Assembly (NCBI GenBank): GCA_001695595.3
Contig: MBPM02000143.1
Span: 46,114 to 110,113, forward strand
Length of the DNA stretch: 64,000 nucleotides
Origin: Plasmopara viticola
Lineage: Eukaryota; Oomycota; Peronosporomycetes; Peronosporales; Peronosporaceae
Direction: 5' to 3'
Position numbers and translations under genes: made by a program. The notes under the pieces were generated by a model. That model saw nothing but the letters and a program-made list of their open reading frames with translations, was not told the origin of the DNA and made no database searches. Below, piece after piece: positions 11,867 to 22,129 of this stretch; the stretch's first letter is position 1, and the number at the start of each line of letters is the position of its first letter.

Positions 11867-12160
11867 GTTAATGAGTGAGGAAGTGCGGGTCGGCTTGTGC
11901 GCACACGAATTAATCCTTCCGAGATGGATTAACTGATTCGACCAGCCAAGTCGGGTCCAACCTCAATGCCCAATTGAGTGACTCTATCTGCAAAAGCAGG
12001 CTCTCGAATAATGGGCAGATATTGAAAACCACACACTCGACCAATTTCCACAGCGCTTCCAAACGGATGGGGCGGAAAAGGGACAGCAAATACCCAAGAG
12101 ACAGTAATACCCAAACGAGGAACTTGACGACGAGGAGCACGACCAACAAGTGCAATCACT
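11867..12160 (-). mobile_element. Inverted gypsy leader arm with small ORF
   Basis: Read on the minus strand, this is the same leader as 10,824-11,100. Together with the two LTRs it makes an inverted repeat of roughly 600 bp per arm. It carries an open frame of 76 codons (12,159-11,929) beginning MIALVGRAPRRQVPRLG and ending DLAGRIS. The frame sits immediately after the LTR in the same place as in the plus-strand copy, so it seems to belong to the family. It is basic at its start and has no motif I recognise. Confidence 0.65.
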
Positions 12161-12504
12161 AGTGAGGATCTGGGTGTTGGTAGGCGGTGTTGGACTGTAG
12201 ATTGTAGGTTGACTTGTAGGTTGACTTGTAGGTTTAGTTGTAGATTTGTGGCGAACTATGAAGTGAGATTATTTCTTAGACTGATCTCCTACTCATATGT
12301 AACCTATCCTATTTCTTCCTACTGTTTTCCTCTTGTAAGTCATTCCTCCTAGTACGTCGCCTTTGCTATTAACAAATATGAATGTATGTATCATCTCTCC
12401 TTGAATATGGTTAAATTTGTTTACGAAAACATATAGAATGTTTGTTTCCTACACTCACTGACATTCTAGAATGGTTCTAGAGCATGTGAGGGTGGTTCCT
12501 TACA
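12161..12504 (-). repeat. LTR of Ty3/gypsy chromovirus, minus-oriented copy
   Basis: This 344-bp block is the inverse of 10,479-10,823. On its 5' side (minus sense) it follows a purine tract GGGGAGGA at 12,512-12,505, which is the expected polypurine tract. It therefore acted as a 3' LTR for the pol fragment at 12,505-14,468. On its other side it is followed by leader sequence rather than host DNA, as in a tandem or single-LTR junction. The final CA has mutated to CT. Confidence 0.85.
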
Positions 12505-14468
12505 TCCTCCCCGATTTGATCTCTCGTTGTCGCTAATTAAAGTCGGCAACGAGATCATTCCAATGAGCTACGTGTCGAATATCTTTTTCTTTTTCCCAGC
12601 TAGCTTCTTCTTCTGTTTCACCATGCCACTGGACAAGCCATTCAGGTTGGCGATTAAATTGTCTATTCTAGAAAATACGTTGAATGATTTGGAGCTGATC
12701 AGCTATGTCATTGCCCACAAACTTCGACGCTTTGGGGATAGGACGACTAAGGAACTTGTCTGGTGTCGGCTCGTACTTCGACAATACATCATCATTGAAG
12801 GTCGGATTAATTCTCTTCATGCTTGGTGGCAACTTGAGTTTTGCCACATTGGGATTTATCACCTTGATGATGTCATATGGTCCAACTTTTCTTGCTGCAA
12901 ATTTCGCTCGTTAATTTTTCATATCTTTGGAAGCGTGTCTTAGATAGATTCTTCGAGTTTCTAGCATAACTAGATCTCCAACTTGATCTTCAACTAGATG
13001 TACTCTACGTTTCTGATCATAATATTGCTTTTTAATGGCTTGAGCTTTAGTAGATTTTTTCGTGCTTGTTCAATTATCTTTTGTCTTTTTTCCACGGACT
13101 CTTAAGCCTGAACATCAATTTTCACTTTCGAATCATTACCATTTATTCCTTTTTGCCAAGGAGAACGTTCTTTTCCCCCGGTGGCAATCTTAAATGGAGA
13201 ATATCCAGTGGATGCCCTGACAAGTGTTGAATGAGCATATTCGATGGTGCCTAAGTAATCTGTCTAATCTGTTCCGTGATAGGACACCATACATATAAGT
13301 GCATCTTCAACGACTAAATTTGGTCGTTCTGTTTGTGCATCGGCTTGAGCACGATGTGCTGCTGTCATACTAAGTCGAACACCGATGATTGTCATCAGAG
13401 ACTTCCAAAATGACGAAATGAACTTGCTGTCTCTGTCACTGATGATAACTTCAGGTAATCCGTGGTAACGAACTACAGCTTCAAAGAATGCTTTGGCTGT
13501 TGCAGATGCATCATCATTCGCATGCACTGCAGCGCACTTGGTACGTTTTGACAATTTGTCGACAACAGTGAGGATGGCATCAAAACCATTTGAAACAGGT
13601 ATTCCAGTTATAAATTCCATTGACACAACATGCCAGCATTGCTCAGGTATTGGGATTGGCATACGTAATCCATCCTTTCGTTGATTGTCATGTTTCCCGC
13701 GTTTACAAGTTTCACACGTCTTGACATATTTCTTGATTTCAATTTGTAATGTCTTCCAATAATTCCACTGTGCAACTCGCAAGTAAGTTCTGCGATTGTC
13801 AGGATGAGCAGCTATAGCAGAGTCATGATATTGCGAAATGACTTGAGTTCGCAAACGATTGTTGTTCGGCACAAAAAGTCTTGCAAATTTGTTGGAAGTA
13901 CGTAGAAACAATACTTCGTCATGTTTAATGAACAATGTGTCAGTATCAGACTTCGTCCATGAGTCTCGAAACTCAGGATCATTGGCATAACCTTGATGGA
14001 ACATTTTGCGGACATCTGGCGATAACTCGATATAAGATGCAATCATTACTGTAGCAACTTGAAGTGACTCAGGCCCCTCCCGGAGCAGAGTTGGCCCAGA
14101 TGGTGAAACACGCAAACGAGAACCTCGAGCTTGACATTTAGCATCACATTCATGAAATTGGATAGTTGAAGGAGCACATTCGTCTGGTCGACGCGACAAA
14201 GCATCATCGACGACAATAAGAGCACCATTGATGTGATGAATCGTGAAAGTATACTGGGAAACGTTGTCAAATATCTTGCCAATTTAGAAGACACTTTAGG
14301 ATGATGAAGCAGCCATGAGCAGGCACTATTATCTGTGAATATTTCAAGTTGATGACCGTAAAGATAATGACGCCATTGGTCGAGACCAGCTTTTATTGCA
14401 AGTAATTCCTTTTCATGTGCCGGCCGATTAACTTCATGAACACTAAGCTTCTTAGAATAGAAGGCGTG
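12505..14468 (-). mobile_element. Ty3/gypsy chromovirus pol fragment: RNase H, integrase, chromodomain
   Basis: Minus-strand order: RNase H end (HEKELLAIKAGLDQWRHYLY, then TDNSACSWLLHHPKVSSK, about 14,430-14,280); integrase in a 311-codon frame at 14,199-13,264, with the H2C2 zinc site (HPDNRR... TCETCKRGK) and core (WHVVSMEFITG, VIISDRDSKF, ADAQTER). A C-terminal region and a chromodomain-like end follow (RQFNRQPEWLVQWHGETEEE, about 12,640). The end lies next to a polypurine tract and LTR. The first integrase catalytic Asp appears as Glu (SMEF). Several stops break the reading outside the main frame. The 5' side is cut inside RNase H, exactly where the 197-bp PRP8 repeat begins. Confidence 0.88.
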
Positions 14469-14665
14469 TACGTTGATTTTCAGGTGCAGCTGGACTTGAC
14501 TTATGCAAAGTGAATATAATTACAATGCTTAAGATTTCCCTGATTTAGAGATTTCGCGCACATTTATAGCAGAAAATTCTCGAGTCTTGGGTGGTGCGTG
14601 CATTCTCGTTTTTGTCAATCATGCGACAGCTAGCATCATTTGCCATTGTGTTATGTGTCGTTTAG
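14469..14665 (+). repeat. 197-bp direct repeat, right copy (PRP8-derived)
   Basis: This is the partner of 10,282-10,478. It starts abruptly at the broken end of the gypsy RNase H and runs through the point where the left copy meets the LTR. It then continues into TTCAAGGTTCACTACG, the original PRP8-locus sequence. Both copies already carry the decay of the pseudogene, so the gene was dead before the duplication. Confidence 0.9.
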
Positions 14666-15710
14666 TTCAAGGTTCACTACGCGATATATTGCAAATACCT
14701 CTTTCGACTTTTCATGCTAACTTTTTCGTGCGTATTGTCCTTAATATTTGCAGTGATTGACCAGGGACTCGATGCATAAGAAATTGGAAATGTAAATAAG
14801 GAAACAATTCACCCACGCAAGTCATACAAGATGAACTCATTTTGCACGAATGTACTTCTTGTTGCTACGTACAAGTGGCAGATGGACCGACCGACACTGC
14901 TACACGACGCAAAGAATAGCTAAACGGATCAACAAGCTTTATGTACTGGATAGATGTGCAGCTTTGCTGGGGTGACTTTGACTCTCTTCATTTTGAACGA
15001 TATGCGCGGGCTAAATCTTTAGATTGCACAACGGACAACATGACGATTCACCCGTCACCAATGGGTGTGCTGCTTGCAGTGGATCTCGCGCATAATTTGT
15101 GCAGTAGCTACGGAATTTGGATACCGGGCTGCAAGGCGTTAATGGAGCAGGGAAAAGTCAAAATCACGAGAGCCAACCCTGCTTTTGTTGTTTCGTGAGC
15201 GATTTCGAAAGGGTTTGCAGCTCTACTTGTCTGAGCCAACTGAGCCATATCTGTCTAGTCAAAACTACGGTAAGCCGTATAAATCAGATGATCTCGTTTG
15301 TGGACGACGAGAAAGCGAATCGTCTATCGATCCACAGGATTTTGGAGAAAATCAAATGACTAAACCCATCAACGATGCCATCTTTTTATCGATCTTCGAA
15401 CTGGTCAGCTAATTCTGATAATCATAAATACGTTTGTTTGGCAGGTTATAAGCGACTGGGGTAATTGGTCAAGTGGAAGAATGCTGAGGAAGCAGCTGCT
15501 TAGATCTGGTCACTGCAGCCAAAACAGACTATTGTAACGCGCACGGGTATGCTGAATTCACTGAAAGTGCATTTGTTGGACTTTTTAGAGAGAAATCATC
15601 AATGGAAGTGAGTTTAAGCTGCCGTTCCAAGCGTGTATGAAGGTTGAGAAGTTTGGCGATTTGTAGAAAGTGTAAGGGGCCACACTTTCTCACCCACAAA
15701 CAAGGTAGGT
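14469..15710 (+). pseudogene. PRP8: PRP8 pseudogene, 3' part
   Basis: This continues the PRP8 copy past the retroelement. It contains the second 197-bp repeat (14,469-14,665), then DQGLDA and [16 protein letters not shown] (about 14,760-14,840), and [18 protein letters not shown] cleaner stretch follows at 14,941-15,195 ([46 protein letters not shown]), matching the Prp8 RNase H-like region. Next come FRKGLQLYLSEPTEPYLSSQ, TKPINDAIF and a last trace, LNSLKVHLLDF to KVEKFGD, near 15,550-15,665. Homology stops there, so the MPN/JAB C-terminal domain is absent. About 150 bp around 14,600-14,740 has no PRP8 coding match and could be a retained intron, which would point to a DNA-level duplicate rather than a retrocopy. 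Confidence 0.92.
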
Positions 15711-17690
15711 GGAAACTCATGAATACTTTTATAAGTTGAGAGAAGTGATGGTCTTCATCATCAAGGCAACACTATCTAAACAAAACAAGGGCGTTTAGCT
15801 CTCTGGCTCTCCATGAGATGCATAGTCATGCTCTTTCGTGCATTTTGGTGATTTCCCTTCTTAGACAATTTATCAATACGAATTGGATTATTTCGATTCA
15901 CACAAGTCAGTTTTGAGATCCACAGCGGCTCATACTCTTCTAAGTGGGTGCGACCACACACTCCATATTCCTCAATCAGAACCATTTCAAATTGATCGAT
16001 ACTATTTTGCCTGAATTATGGATGGATTGCAACTTCGGAACTTTTGCCATTTACCCACTTCACGTTATCTTTTTGTGATACTTCTTACGATGTTTTAACT
16101 CTTTGTTTCGACAAAGCACCGATCGGTTTGAGCGTGAAAATTTTAGAGATAGTTCCAATCATAATTGCCACTTTAGTGTCTTTCTATATACTAATACATC
16201 TTCTCTTAAGACAGACTCATATATCGGAGACTGATTCGATAAGATTGTTAAAGATCTCTCGATTGATGACATCGATTGACATGATGCTCATCTTTTCAAA
16301 GGTTGTTATTTGTATAGATTAATAAATATTTTAGTTAAAATGACATTGGGAAGTCGCGACAAATGATCCCCAGATAAGTGGCTGTCTTTACCTCGTTTCA
16401 GACACTGTAAAAAAAGTGTTGTTCAACACCAATAGGGCATACTTCAATTCGTTCGAATTAGCTTTTCTCACCTTGAATTAAATAAAAGCATCTAATGCAC
16501 TTTACGATGGATCTACTAACTACGATAGGCCGATTTTCATGAAATCGTCAAATGCAACGCCTATTGGGTTTGGATTACAGATGAAGAATGCAACGAGTGC
16601 GACTTCCACTAATAGTGTTAATTTTGGAACTACTGGCAACAATTTGGCTTTGATGATCCCAAATGCACGAAGGGTTGCATTAATCTGTGCTGGTATAGCC
16701 GGTATCAGAATTTGATCGCCATCGGCCACTTTGCACGCCTCTGGATTAAACTCATAAACGGTTGGTATTGGCGAAACATTAAATTGTTATAATACAGTGT
16801 ACAAGGAAACATATGGAGCAATCTGGGATTTGGCCAAGTCGGTGTTACGGTCTCTGCGATATTCTCGTCTTCCAATTTTTGTGTGCAATCATTATACACT
16901 AGTTCTAATAGGCGACTCAAGAAAAATACTACGTTTATTTCAATCATATTGGACCACTATGATAAGTTGGAACCAGTCATTTACAACTGAAAGGGAAAGA
17001 CCAAAGCAAAACTTGGACTGATTGGGCAGGAATCCAAGAAAGTGTGTGGAAAAATGGTCAGCATTATGGCAAATAAGAAGGCTACATAGATCTGAACGAT
17101 ATCGATATACTCTAAATTACTCTCTACTTGGCGTGCTTAATGCTGCTACCATCATTTTTTAAAATAAAAAAAGTGAATGAGGTAGAAGAAAAATCACCTG
17201 AGCAACGTTCAGTTTAGATAAACATTCCATCGAGCCAGCCTTTTATAACAGCTTTGTCCTGATTTACAGCATCTCGATTTACTAAATGCTTTCTTGGCGA
17301 TTTAGGAGCATTGTCTTTAAAATGGTCTTTGCCCTTGCGTTTATCGACAGCTTCGCCAAGTCAATGGCAAATTCTGTCGTTTAAGTTTGCTGCAACTTGA
17401 CTTTTGTAGCTATCGGTATCGTCAGTATATATATTTTTTATGCCAGGGCTTAGCGCCGCCAGTTTCCTTTCTTCTTGAGTTTCTTCGTCACCCGATCCTT
17501 GAAGGTTCTATCGAGTAAGCGAGGGTTTTCGCGTCAGCTCGCTCAGCATCATTTTTGTCGCTCGTTTGTCAGTACGAGATGATTTAGGAGGAGTTGTAAT
17601 TCGGTTTCATTTCAGAAGTTAAGCTGATTCTTCCATGACTTTTTCACCAAACCTACTAGCTATATCTTGACGTTTCCGAAGTAAATCCTT
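15711..17690. other. Gene-poor stretch, no supported feature
   Basis: Only short frames occur here, such as 16,044-16,322 plus (one hydrophobic run, IVPIIIATLVSFYILIHLLL) and 16,520-16,947 minus. None shows splice-consistent extension or a known motif. PRP8 similarity has ended. Probably decayed repeat sequence. Confidence 0.5.
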
Positions 17691-17694
17691 TTTT

Positions 17695-18096
17695 CTAAAC
17701 TCTCTTCACTTGTTTCTCTATGACATAAGCTCGCGTATTGACAGCGTTTTTGTCAACGCCATTTACTCCAGTGTAGGTATTATCCGGTGCGTCTTTTAAT
17801 GTAGTGGGCTCTTCCATATTAGCATTTGTGTCAGTCGAAGTTACAAGTGGCGAAATGTTTTCTTCTAAGCAAGCGCTTGGATATGGCGAGTATGTTGAAA
17901 CAAGAAGACGCGAGAATGAATGCGATGAAACGATACCAGTTCCAGTGGTTGGAGTATCATTAACATCGGCAATAATTGTATGCGTTACCGCAAATGCTGG
18001 AAGCACGAGACCACCAGCCAAAGCCGTAGTGGTTCCACCAATGCTAAAACTCCACAGAACTGGGCAAATGTTTCCAAAGTTCATGTTTTTGCTCAA
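17695..18096 (-). CDS. Candidate secreted protein, effector-like, possibly broken
   Basis: The open frame encodes 133 residues. Starting from the second Met (MNFGNICPVLWSFSIGG), the N-terminus has a hydrophobic run ending LVLPAFA that could be a signal peptide. About 40 residues later comes SRLLVSTYSPY, then LEENI. The spacing loosely recalls RxLR...EER oomycete effectors, but the motif is not canonical. The frame stops at KQVKRV; a neighbouring frame continues about 30 codons as REFRKKDLLRKRQDIASRF, which suggests a frameshift. It lies in repeat-rich DNA, as effector genes often do. I do not recognise a family, and this may be chance. Confidence 0.3.
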   Translation of the reverse strand: MSKNMNFGNICPVLWSFSIGGTTTALAGGLVLPAFAVTHTIIADVNDTPTTGTGIVSSHSFSRLLVSTYSPYPSACLEENISPLVTSTDTNANMEEPTTLKDAPDNTYTGVNGVDKNAVNTRAYVIEKQVKRV

Positions 18097-18299
18097 AGCA
18101 GCAATAGTTTCCCCCCCAAAATTGCATAAATAGTCAGGTCAACTCAGCTGTTTTTCAATGTGCATTGCTGGCTATCCAGAGCTCACAAAGCCTCTATCTT
18201 ATTTTGAGATAGCACGTCAAGTTAGCAACGGAGGGATTGCGATAATATAACACTTTTCTAATAAATACATGACCCAGGCAAGTGCTTGATGCATAAGCT

Positions 18300-19400
18300 C
18301 CACTATGGATGATGTAGAAGCCACAACAGCTTGGCGCTGAGTTGTCTCAGACCCACAACGTCAGCAGATGGTACTCTATGTTTTCGGACGTGAAGGACTT
18401 CGTTTGGTATGGTTTGTGGGATAACCCGTCTCCAACTAATTCTTCTAATTGAGCCGCAGTGCTGCAACGTGTTCGATTGTATTACTAATCTGGCTGCACT
18501 TTTCCTCAATCTTTTGGCTTCCGATGATGCTGAGTGAAGTCCTAAACGGGATTCGATGCGGTACTGAATCCATGCAGATGGTCGCACTGGAAGGATGATA
18601 TATTTTTACAAATTTCTTTCATACATGTCAAGCGAGGAGAAGACTCAGGAGAGCCTGTAGGGTGCTCAAAGACCTCAAGCGTAATGCTCGGTGCGTGACT
18701 TAAATTGGACGGGTATTGTCCATCTAGATCTTTGCTCTCCTTCCTCGTTGATATCTGTATCTAAGGAATGTCACGAGACAACTATATGCATCACTCATCC
18801 ATGTGTGCCAATTTAAATGCCAATCGTTCGGGGAAATTGTACTTCCGTCATTTGTAACCCGGAAAACGCAATATGGTGTCCTTCGAGCATTTTTTTCGGA
18901 CCCTGACATCATTTACGAGGGCGTTTCAAGCCGTCCCTCGATCCAAAAATAATGTCTTGACAAGTAAGGCCTTTCGCATGATCGGCGAGTTTGCCACACT
19001 GTTGGGGCTTATTTTTAGCTGGTAATTCTTTTAATGCAATTCCATTAACTCAAGGATTTTGCCGCCTAAGAGGACGTAGAGCTTAGCGCTCGTAGCACTC
19101 GTTATCTTCTCTTGGCCTAAAGGTGGTGGTCACCGGACAAAGGCAAAAATTTATGTTGTTGTCAATCATTGTGGCAGCACTTATAGGTGCTATCAGCTTT
19201 ATTCGCCTGAGCAGGTGATTGACATTTAGTTTGCTGCTCAAGGGTCGGAAACGGCTGTTGATGCAGGCGCTAATATGGGCGTAGAGGTCGCCTTCGGTGC
19301 GGCATTGAAGCAACTGTCGTGGTAGTTGATTATTAAACGCTTAAAGTCTAAGCCAACTGGCAGTCCTATTGGCTTCCTTCCTTATCATGCACACCGTCTC
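18300..19400. repeat. Dispersed repeat, copy A (left of APC11/VPS37)
   Basis: About 1.1 kb is alignable by eye with 22,130-23,180 in the same orientation. Shared landmarks include GAGAAGACTCAG, ATCTTTGCTCTCCTTCCTCGT, CGCTCGTAGCACTC, TTGATGCAGGCGCT-type text and CCAACTGGCAGTC. Identity looks moderate, with many indels, so the copies are old. Short minus-strand frames occur in both copies but none has a known domain. The source element is unknown. Confidence 0.6.
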
Positions 19401-19717
19401 TTCGCAAAAGTCGGTAGATGATTTACATTACTCTTGTAATATAGATATTTAAGTATTAATGAGGTGGGGTTACATAACGTCGTGCTTTAATATTAAAAGC
19501 TGGCTTTCATAAAACAGGTACATGCCGACAATGATATCTGCTCTGCATATTGAAGAGACTCCGGTATCTTCAATCGCTCTTAAGTAAGGATGAAAGATAC
19601 AAAACTTGCGTTACTAAGTAGAAGGTACTTTAGCTGCATCACTTCACGACCGAGACAAAATGCTCGCTGATCGACAGAACGCACACTTCCTTGCGCGCCT
19701 CTTCCGTGCAAGGTCCC

Positions 19718-19730
19718 TTGGCCAGTACTT
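19718..19730 (+). repeat. 13-bp target-site duplication, left
   Basis: TTGGCCAGTACTT here is repeated exactly at 20,056-20,068 and bounds the retroposon between them. Confidence 0.85.
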
Positions 19731-20055
19731 TGTATTGTATTGTATTACGTTATCGCGTTGCCAAGTTATGCACGTGCTAGGCTCTATGGCTAGTCCACGG
19801 CATAGGGTGGTGTCCGCATACGTCGGGTCTCGTTCGGCGGGCAGTGCAGCCAGCACCGAGGCCGTGAGGGTCTTCCATTATTTTGTGTAGTTCTGATTTG
19901 GTAAGAGCCCAGGTGGCGCCCTGGTGCTGGAGACCGTCGCGTCGAGGGTGAGACTCGTTAGAGACCTGCAGATGCCCGAGAGCACCTGCCCGAAGCGCGC
20001 GAGCATTTAGCCCCCGCGCTTGGAAGGAGGGCGTCACCCCAACCTTTTCCGAAAA
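19731..20055 (-). mobile_element. SINE- or 5'-truncated LINE-like retroposon with (ACAAT)n tail
   Basis: The 325-bp insertion is bounded by a perfect 13-bp duplication and lies on the minus strand. Its 3' end, at the left, is a pentanucleotide tail (TGTAT repeats on the plus strand, ACAAT-like on the element strand). The tail is preceded by a conserved block containing TTGGCAACGCGATAACG. The same block with an (ACATT)n tail ends a second, much shorter insertion at 30,828. The element body is GC-rich, unlike its surroundings. It contains an 86-codon minus frame (20,037-19,777), perhaps fortuitous. I could not identify clear Pol III A and B boxes, so SINE versus truncated LINE is undecided. Confidence 0.75.
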
Positions 20056-20420
20056 TTGGCCAGTACTTGTAGCTTAAAATCTATTGAACTTGCACAAATT
20101 TATAAACATTTTAAAGCTCGAGAACATGAGATGCACATATCCTATAGAGATTCGGATCTTGGCGCCATCGTGCAAGGTCAAAGAGATGGTAATTGGTTTT
20201 CGAAGCATGCAACGAGCAACTTTTTGCATACCATTTTATGTCCAACCTCATATCTATCCTATACCGAGTATAGCATTAGCCATTCCCCGTTTTACTCAAA
20301 AAGTCATCCTGCCGCCATATTTGCATACCCTACCATATTTAATATGTATTGATACCCCTATCGTATCTAATATATTGATATGCAAAATTGGCGGCAAAAT
20401 GACTTTATAAGTAAATGTAG

Positions 20421-20591
20421 CGATGGCACGGCGGTGGCTGCCCGCCCGTATGGGGTGCATGTAATCACGCCTTTCACATGCACTGCCTCATGAAGTGGCT
20501 CGAGTCATTACAGTCCATGCGCCAACACTGCCCTATGTGTCGTCAGGACTGGAAGTTTCGCAATTGGTCCCGATTGTTGTCTCAAGGTTAA
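20421..20591 (+). pseudogene. APC11: APC11-like RING protein, C-terminal exon only
   Basis: The 57-codon frame reads GGGCPPVWGACNHAFHMHC, then MKWLESLQSM, RQHCPMCRQDWKF, and ends with an extension NWSRLLSQG. This is the C-terminal half of the anaphase-promoting complex RING-H2 subunit APC11 (CxH...HxxC...CPMCRxxWKF), which recruits the E2 for mitotic ubiquitination. A splice acceptor (ATGTAG) precedes it. The N-terminal exon with the first zinc pair (CGIC type) is not found in the 1 kb upstream, where the 325-bp retroposon sits. It is either the last exon of a gene with a long interrupted intron or a remnant. The gene is convergent with VPS37, 72 bp apart. Confidence 0.7.
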
Positions 20592-20663
20592 TATATAGCA
20601 TCGAACCTGCAGCCACGATTGCATCAAGAATGTAATTTATTTATAACACCTTGCCCTGTTTAT

Positions 20664-22030
20664 CTAGTACTGGTGTACACACGCGAGCTTGAGCGTGCGC
20701 TCGTGATATAAGTTGCGTTGCGGTAAGAATGTTGACAAGAATTGCACCACATCGATGTCGCCTTGCGTAAACTGCATGGCAATCTCGTCCGACTCAGTGT
20801 CCAAAGATTTTGCTGCTGCTGAGAGCTGTTCTAGTAAAGCATCTGGTCGGTGGCGCTAGTCAAAGAAGATGACAGAGTTAACTGAATTTGTATATAATAG
20901 TAGCGAGAGAAAACGACAATCCAAGACGTACTGCAGCGATGCGTTGCTGTCTTGCCTGCTTCTCAGCCAGCACCTGCTGTGCTGCTTGCAGCTCTGTCCT
21001 CTGAAGCTCCACCGCCTTTTGCAGATCCCGCAACTCTGTCTCGTAGTCAAGAGTTTTCATTGCGGTACCCATGTTGCTGTGCAAAATCTCGTCACGCAAT
21101 TGAGTGAAGTCTGTCACCGAAGCCAATTCGCTTACGAACTTCTCGAGTGCACGTTCATCCGAATTCAGATTTTCGAGCTGGGAAAGGCTACAGAAACCAC
21201 AACAACTCAACTTCTGCATCACACTTTGTATGCAACTCAACTTACGATAGCTCTTCAAGCTCCAAAAATGTCGTAGGGATGACAGGCATTTGTGTTCGCC
21301 GCACTTTGCTCGAATTTGATGTTTGCTGTGCCGGCTGTCGGCTGGCCGACGCATAGGAGACGGTGGATCTCGGATAAGACGTTATCGATGAGACCGGAGC
21401 AGGCAAAGTACTTTTTGCCGGAGATGCTGCTTGCGTAATTTCAGGATTACTACTGATTTCCTTTTGTAGTTCATTAACAATCTCCGTTACTATGCGCCCG
21501 AGATCCGAGTGTGCCGTCCACATATTCAGATCTGGATGACCCTGTACACTTCCCGCAGCATCGAGCCACTTATGGTGCACTGGAATCGAAACCTTAGTAC
21601 ACAAAGCCACGTAAGTATGCAACATTTGTAGCTTGAAAATGAGGTAACTAACCTTTAGGCGAGGAACGCGAACGGGAAAGTCGGTCGGCAGCTGCCTAAA
21701 TGTAGAGCATAGTCATCAGTCGCGTACCTTAATAAAATCATAAAAAGCATACAGCTGCAGCGTCAATAAACCGCGTGGAGTATCAGCCACTGGAACTTCA
21801 AAGTTTGTTTGCTGCTGGTTCTTGGCCCGACCGCCCGCGCGCACGAGACTTGCAAGCTGTCGCCCTCTTCTGCAAGCCGCAAGTGCGTTCAGAGCAACAA
21901 AATCAAACTTTGTATAGACTTTTTAGCAAGAAGAAAATCGTTGCATCACTTACAGACGCTCTGTTTCGCTCAAGTGCGTCTCCTGCTGCGAGGATCGGCT
22001 CGAGGAACTCCGGTACCCAAAGAATGACAT
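20664..22030 (-). CDS. VPS37: ESCRT-I subunit VPS37 (VPS37A-like, UEV + Mod_r)
   Basis: Six exons (22,030-21,954; 21,869-21,728; 21,691-21,653; 21,592-21,246; 21,187-20,932; 20,855-20,664) with GT-AG introns close perfectly to a 350-residue protein. The start is MSFFGYRSSSS. Residues about 50-140 look like the variant UEV domain of VPS37A (LPTDFPVRVPRLK, then VSIPVHHKWLD, and HSDLGRIVTEIVNELQ). A Pro/Ser-rich linker follows. The C-terminal 150 residues are the Mod_r coiled-coil domain (DYETELRDLQKAVELQRTEL, DEIAMQFTQGDIDVVQFL, YHERTLKLA) that binds TSG101 and VPS28. In ESCRT-I this protein helps sort ubiquitinated cargo at endosomes. No defect is seen. The family call is strong; the precise paralogue is inferred from the UEV part. 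Confidence 0.9.
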
Positions 22031-22129
22031 TTCGCTTGCGATTGACCTATTAAAAATTTGGCTGAACATTATCAGCAAAAGGAAGGTTGAATTATAAATA
22101 ATTTAAAATAAGGACAAAATGCTAGGAGC

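Noticed and set aside
20878..21354. 158-codon minus frame as a complete gene
   Set aside because: Its coding part is exon 5 of VPS37; the first ~50 residues translate intron 4 and another frame of exon 4, and the last ones translate the following intron.
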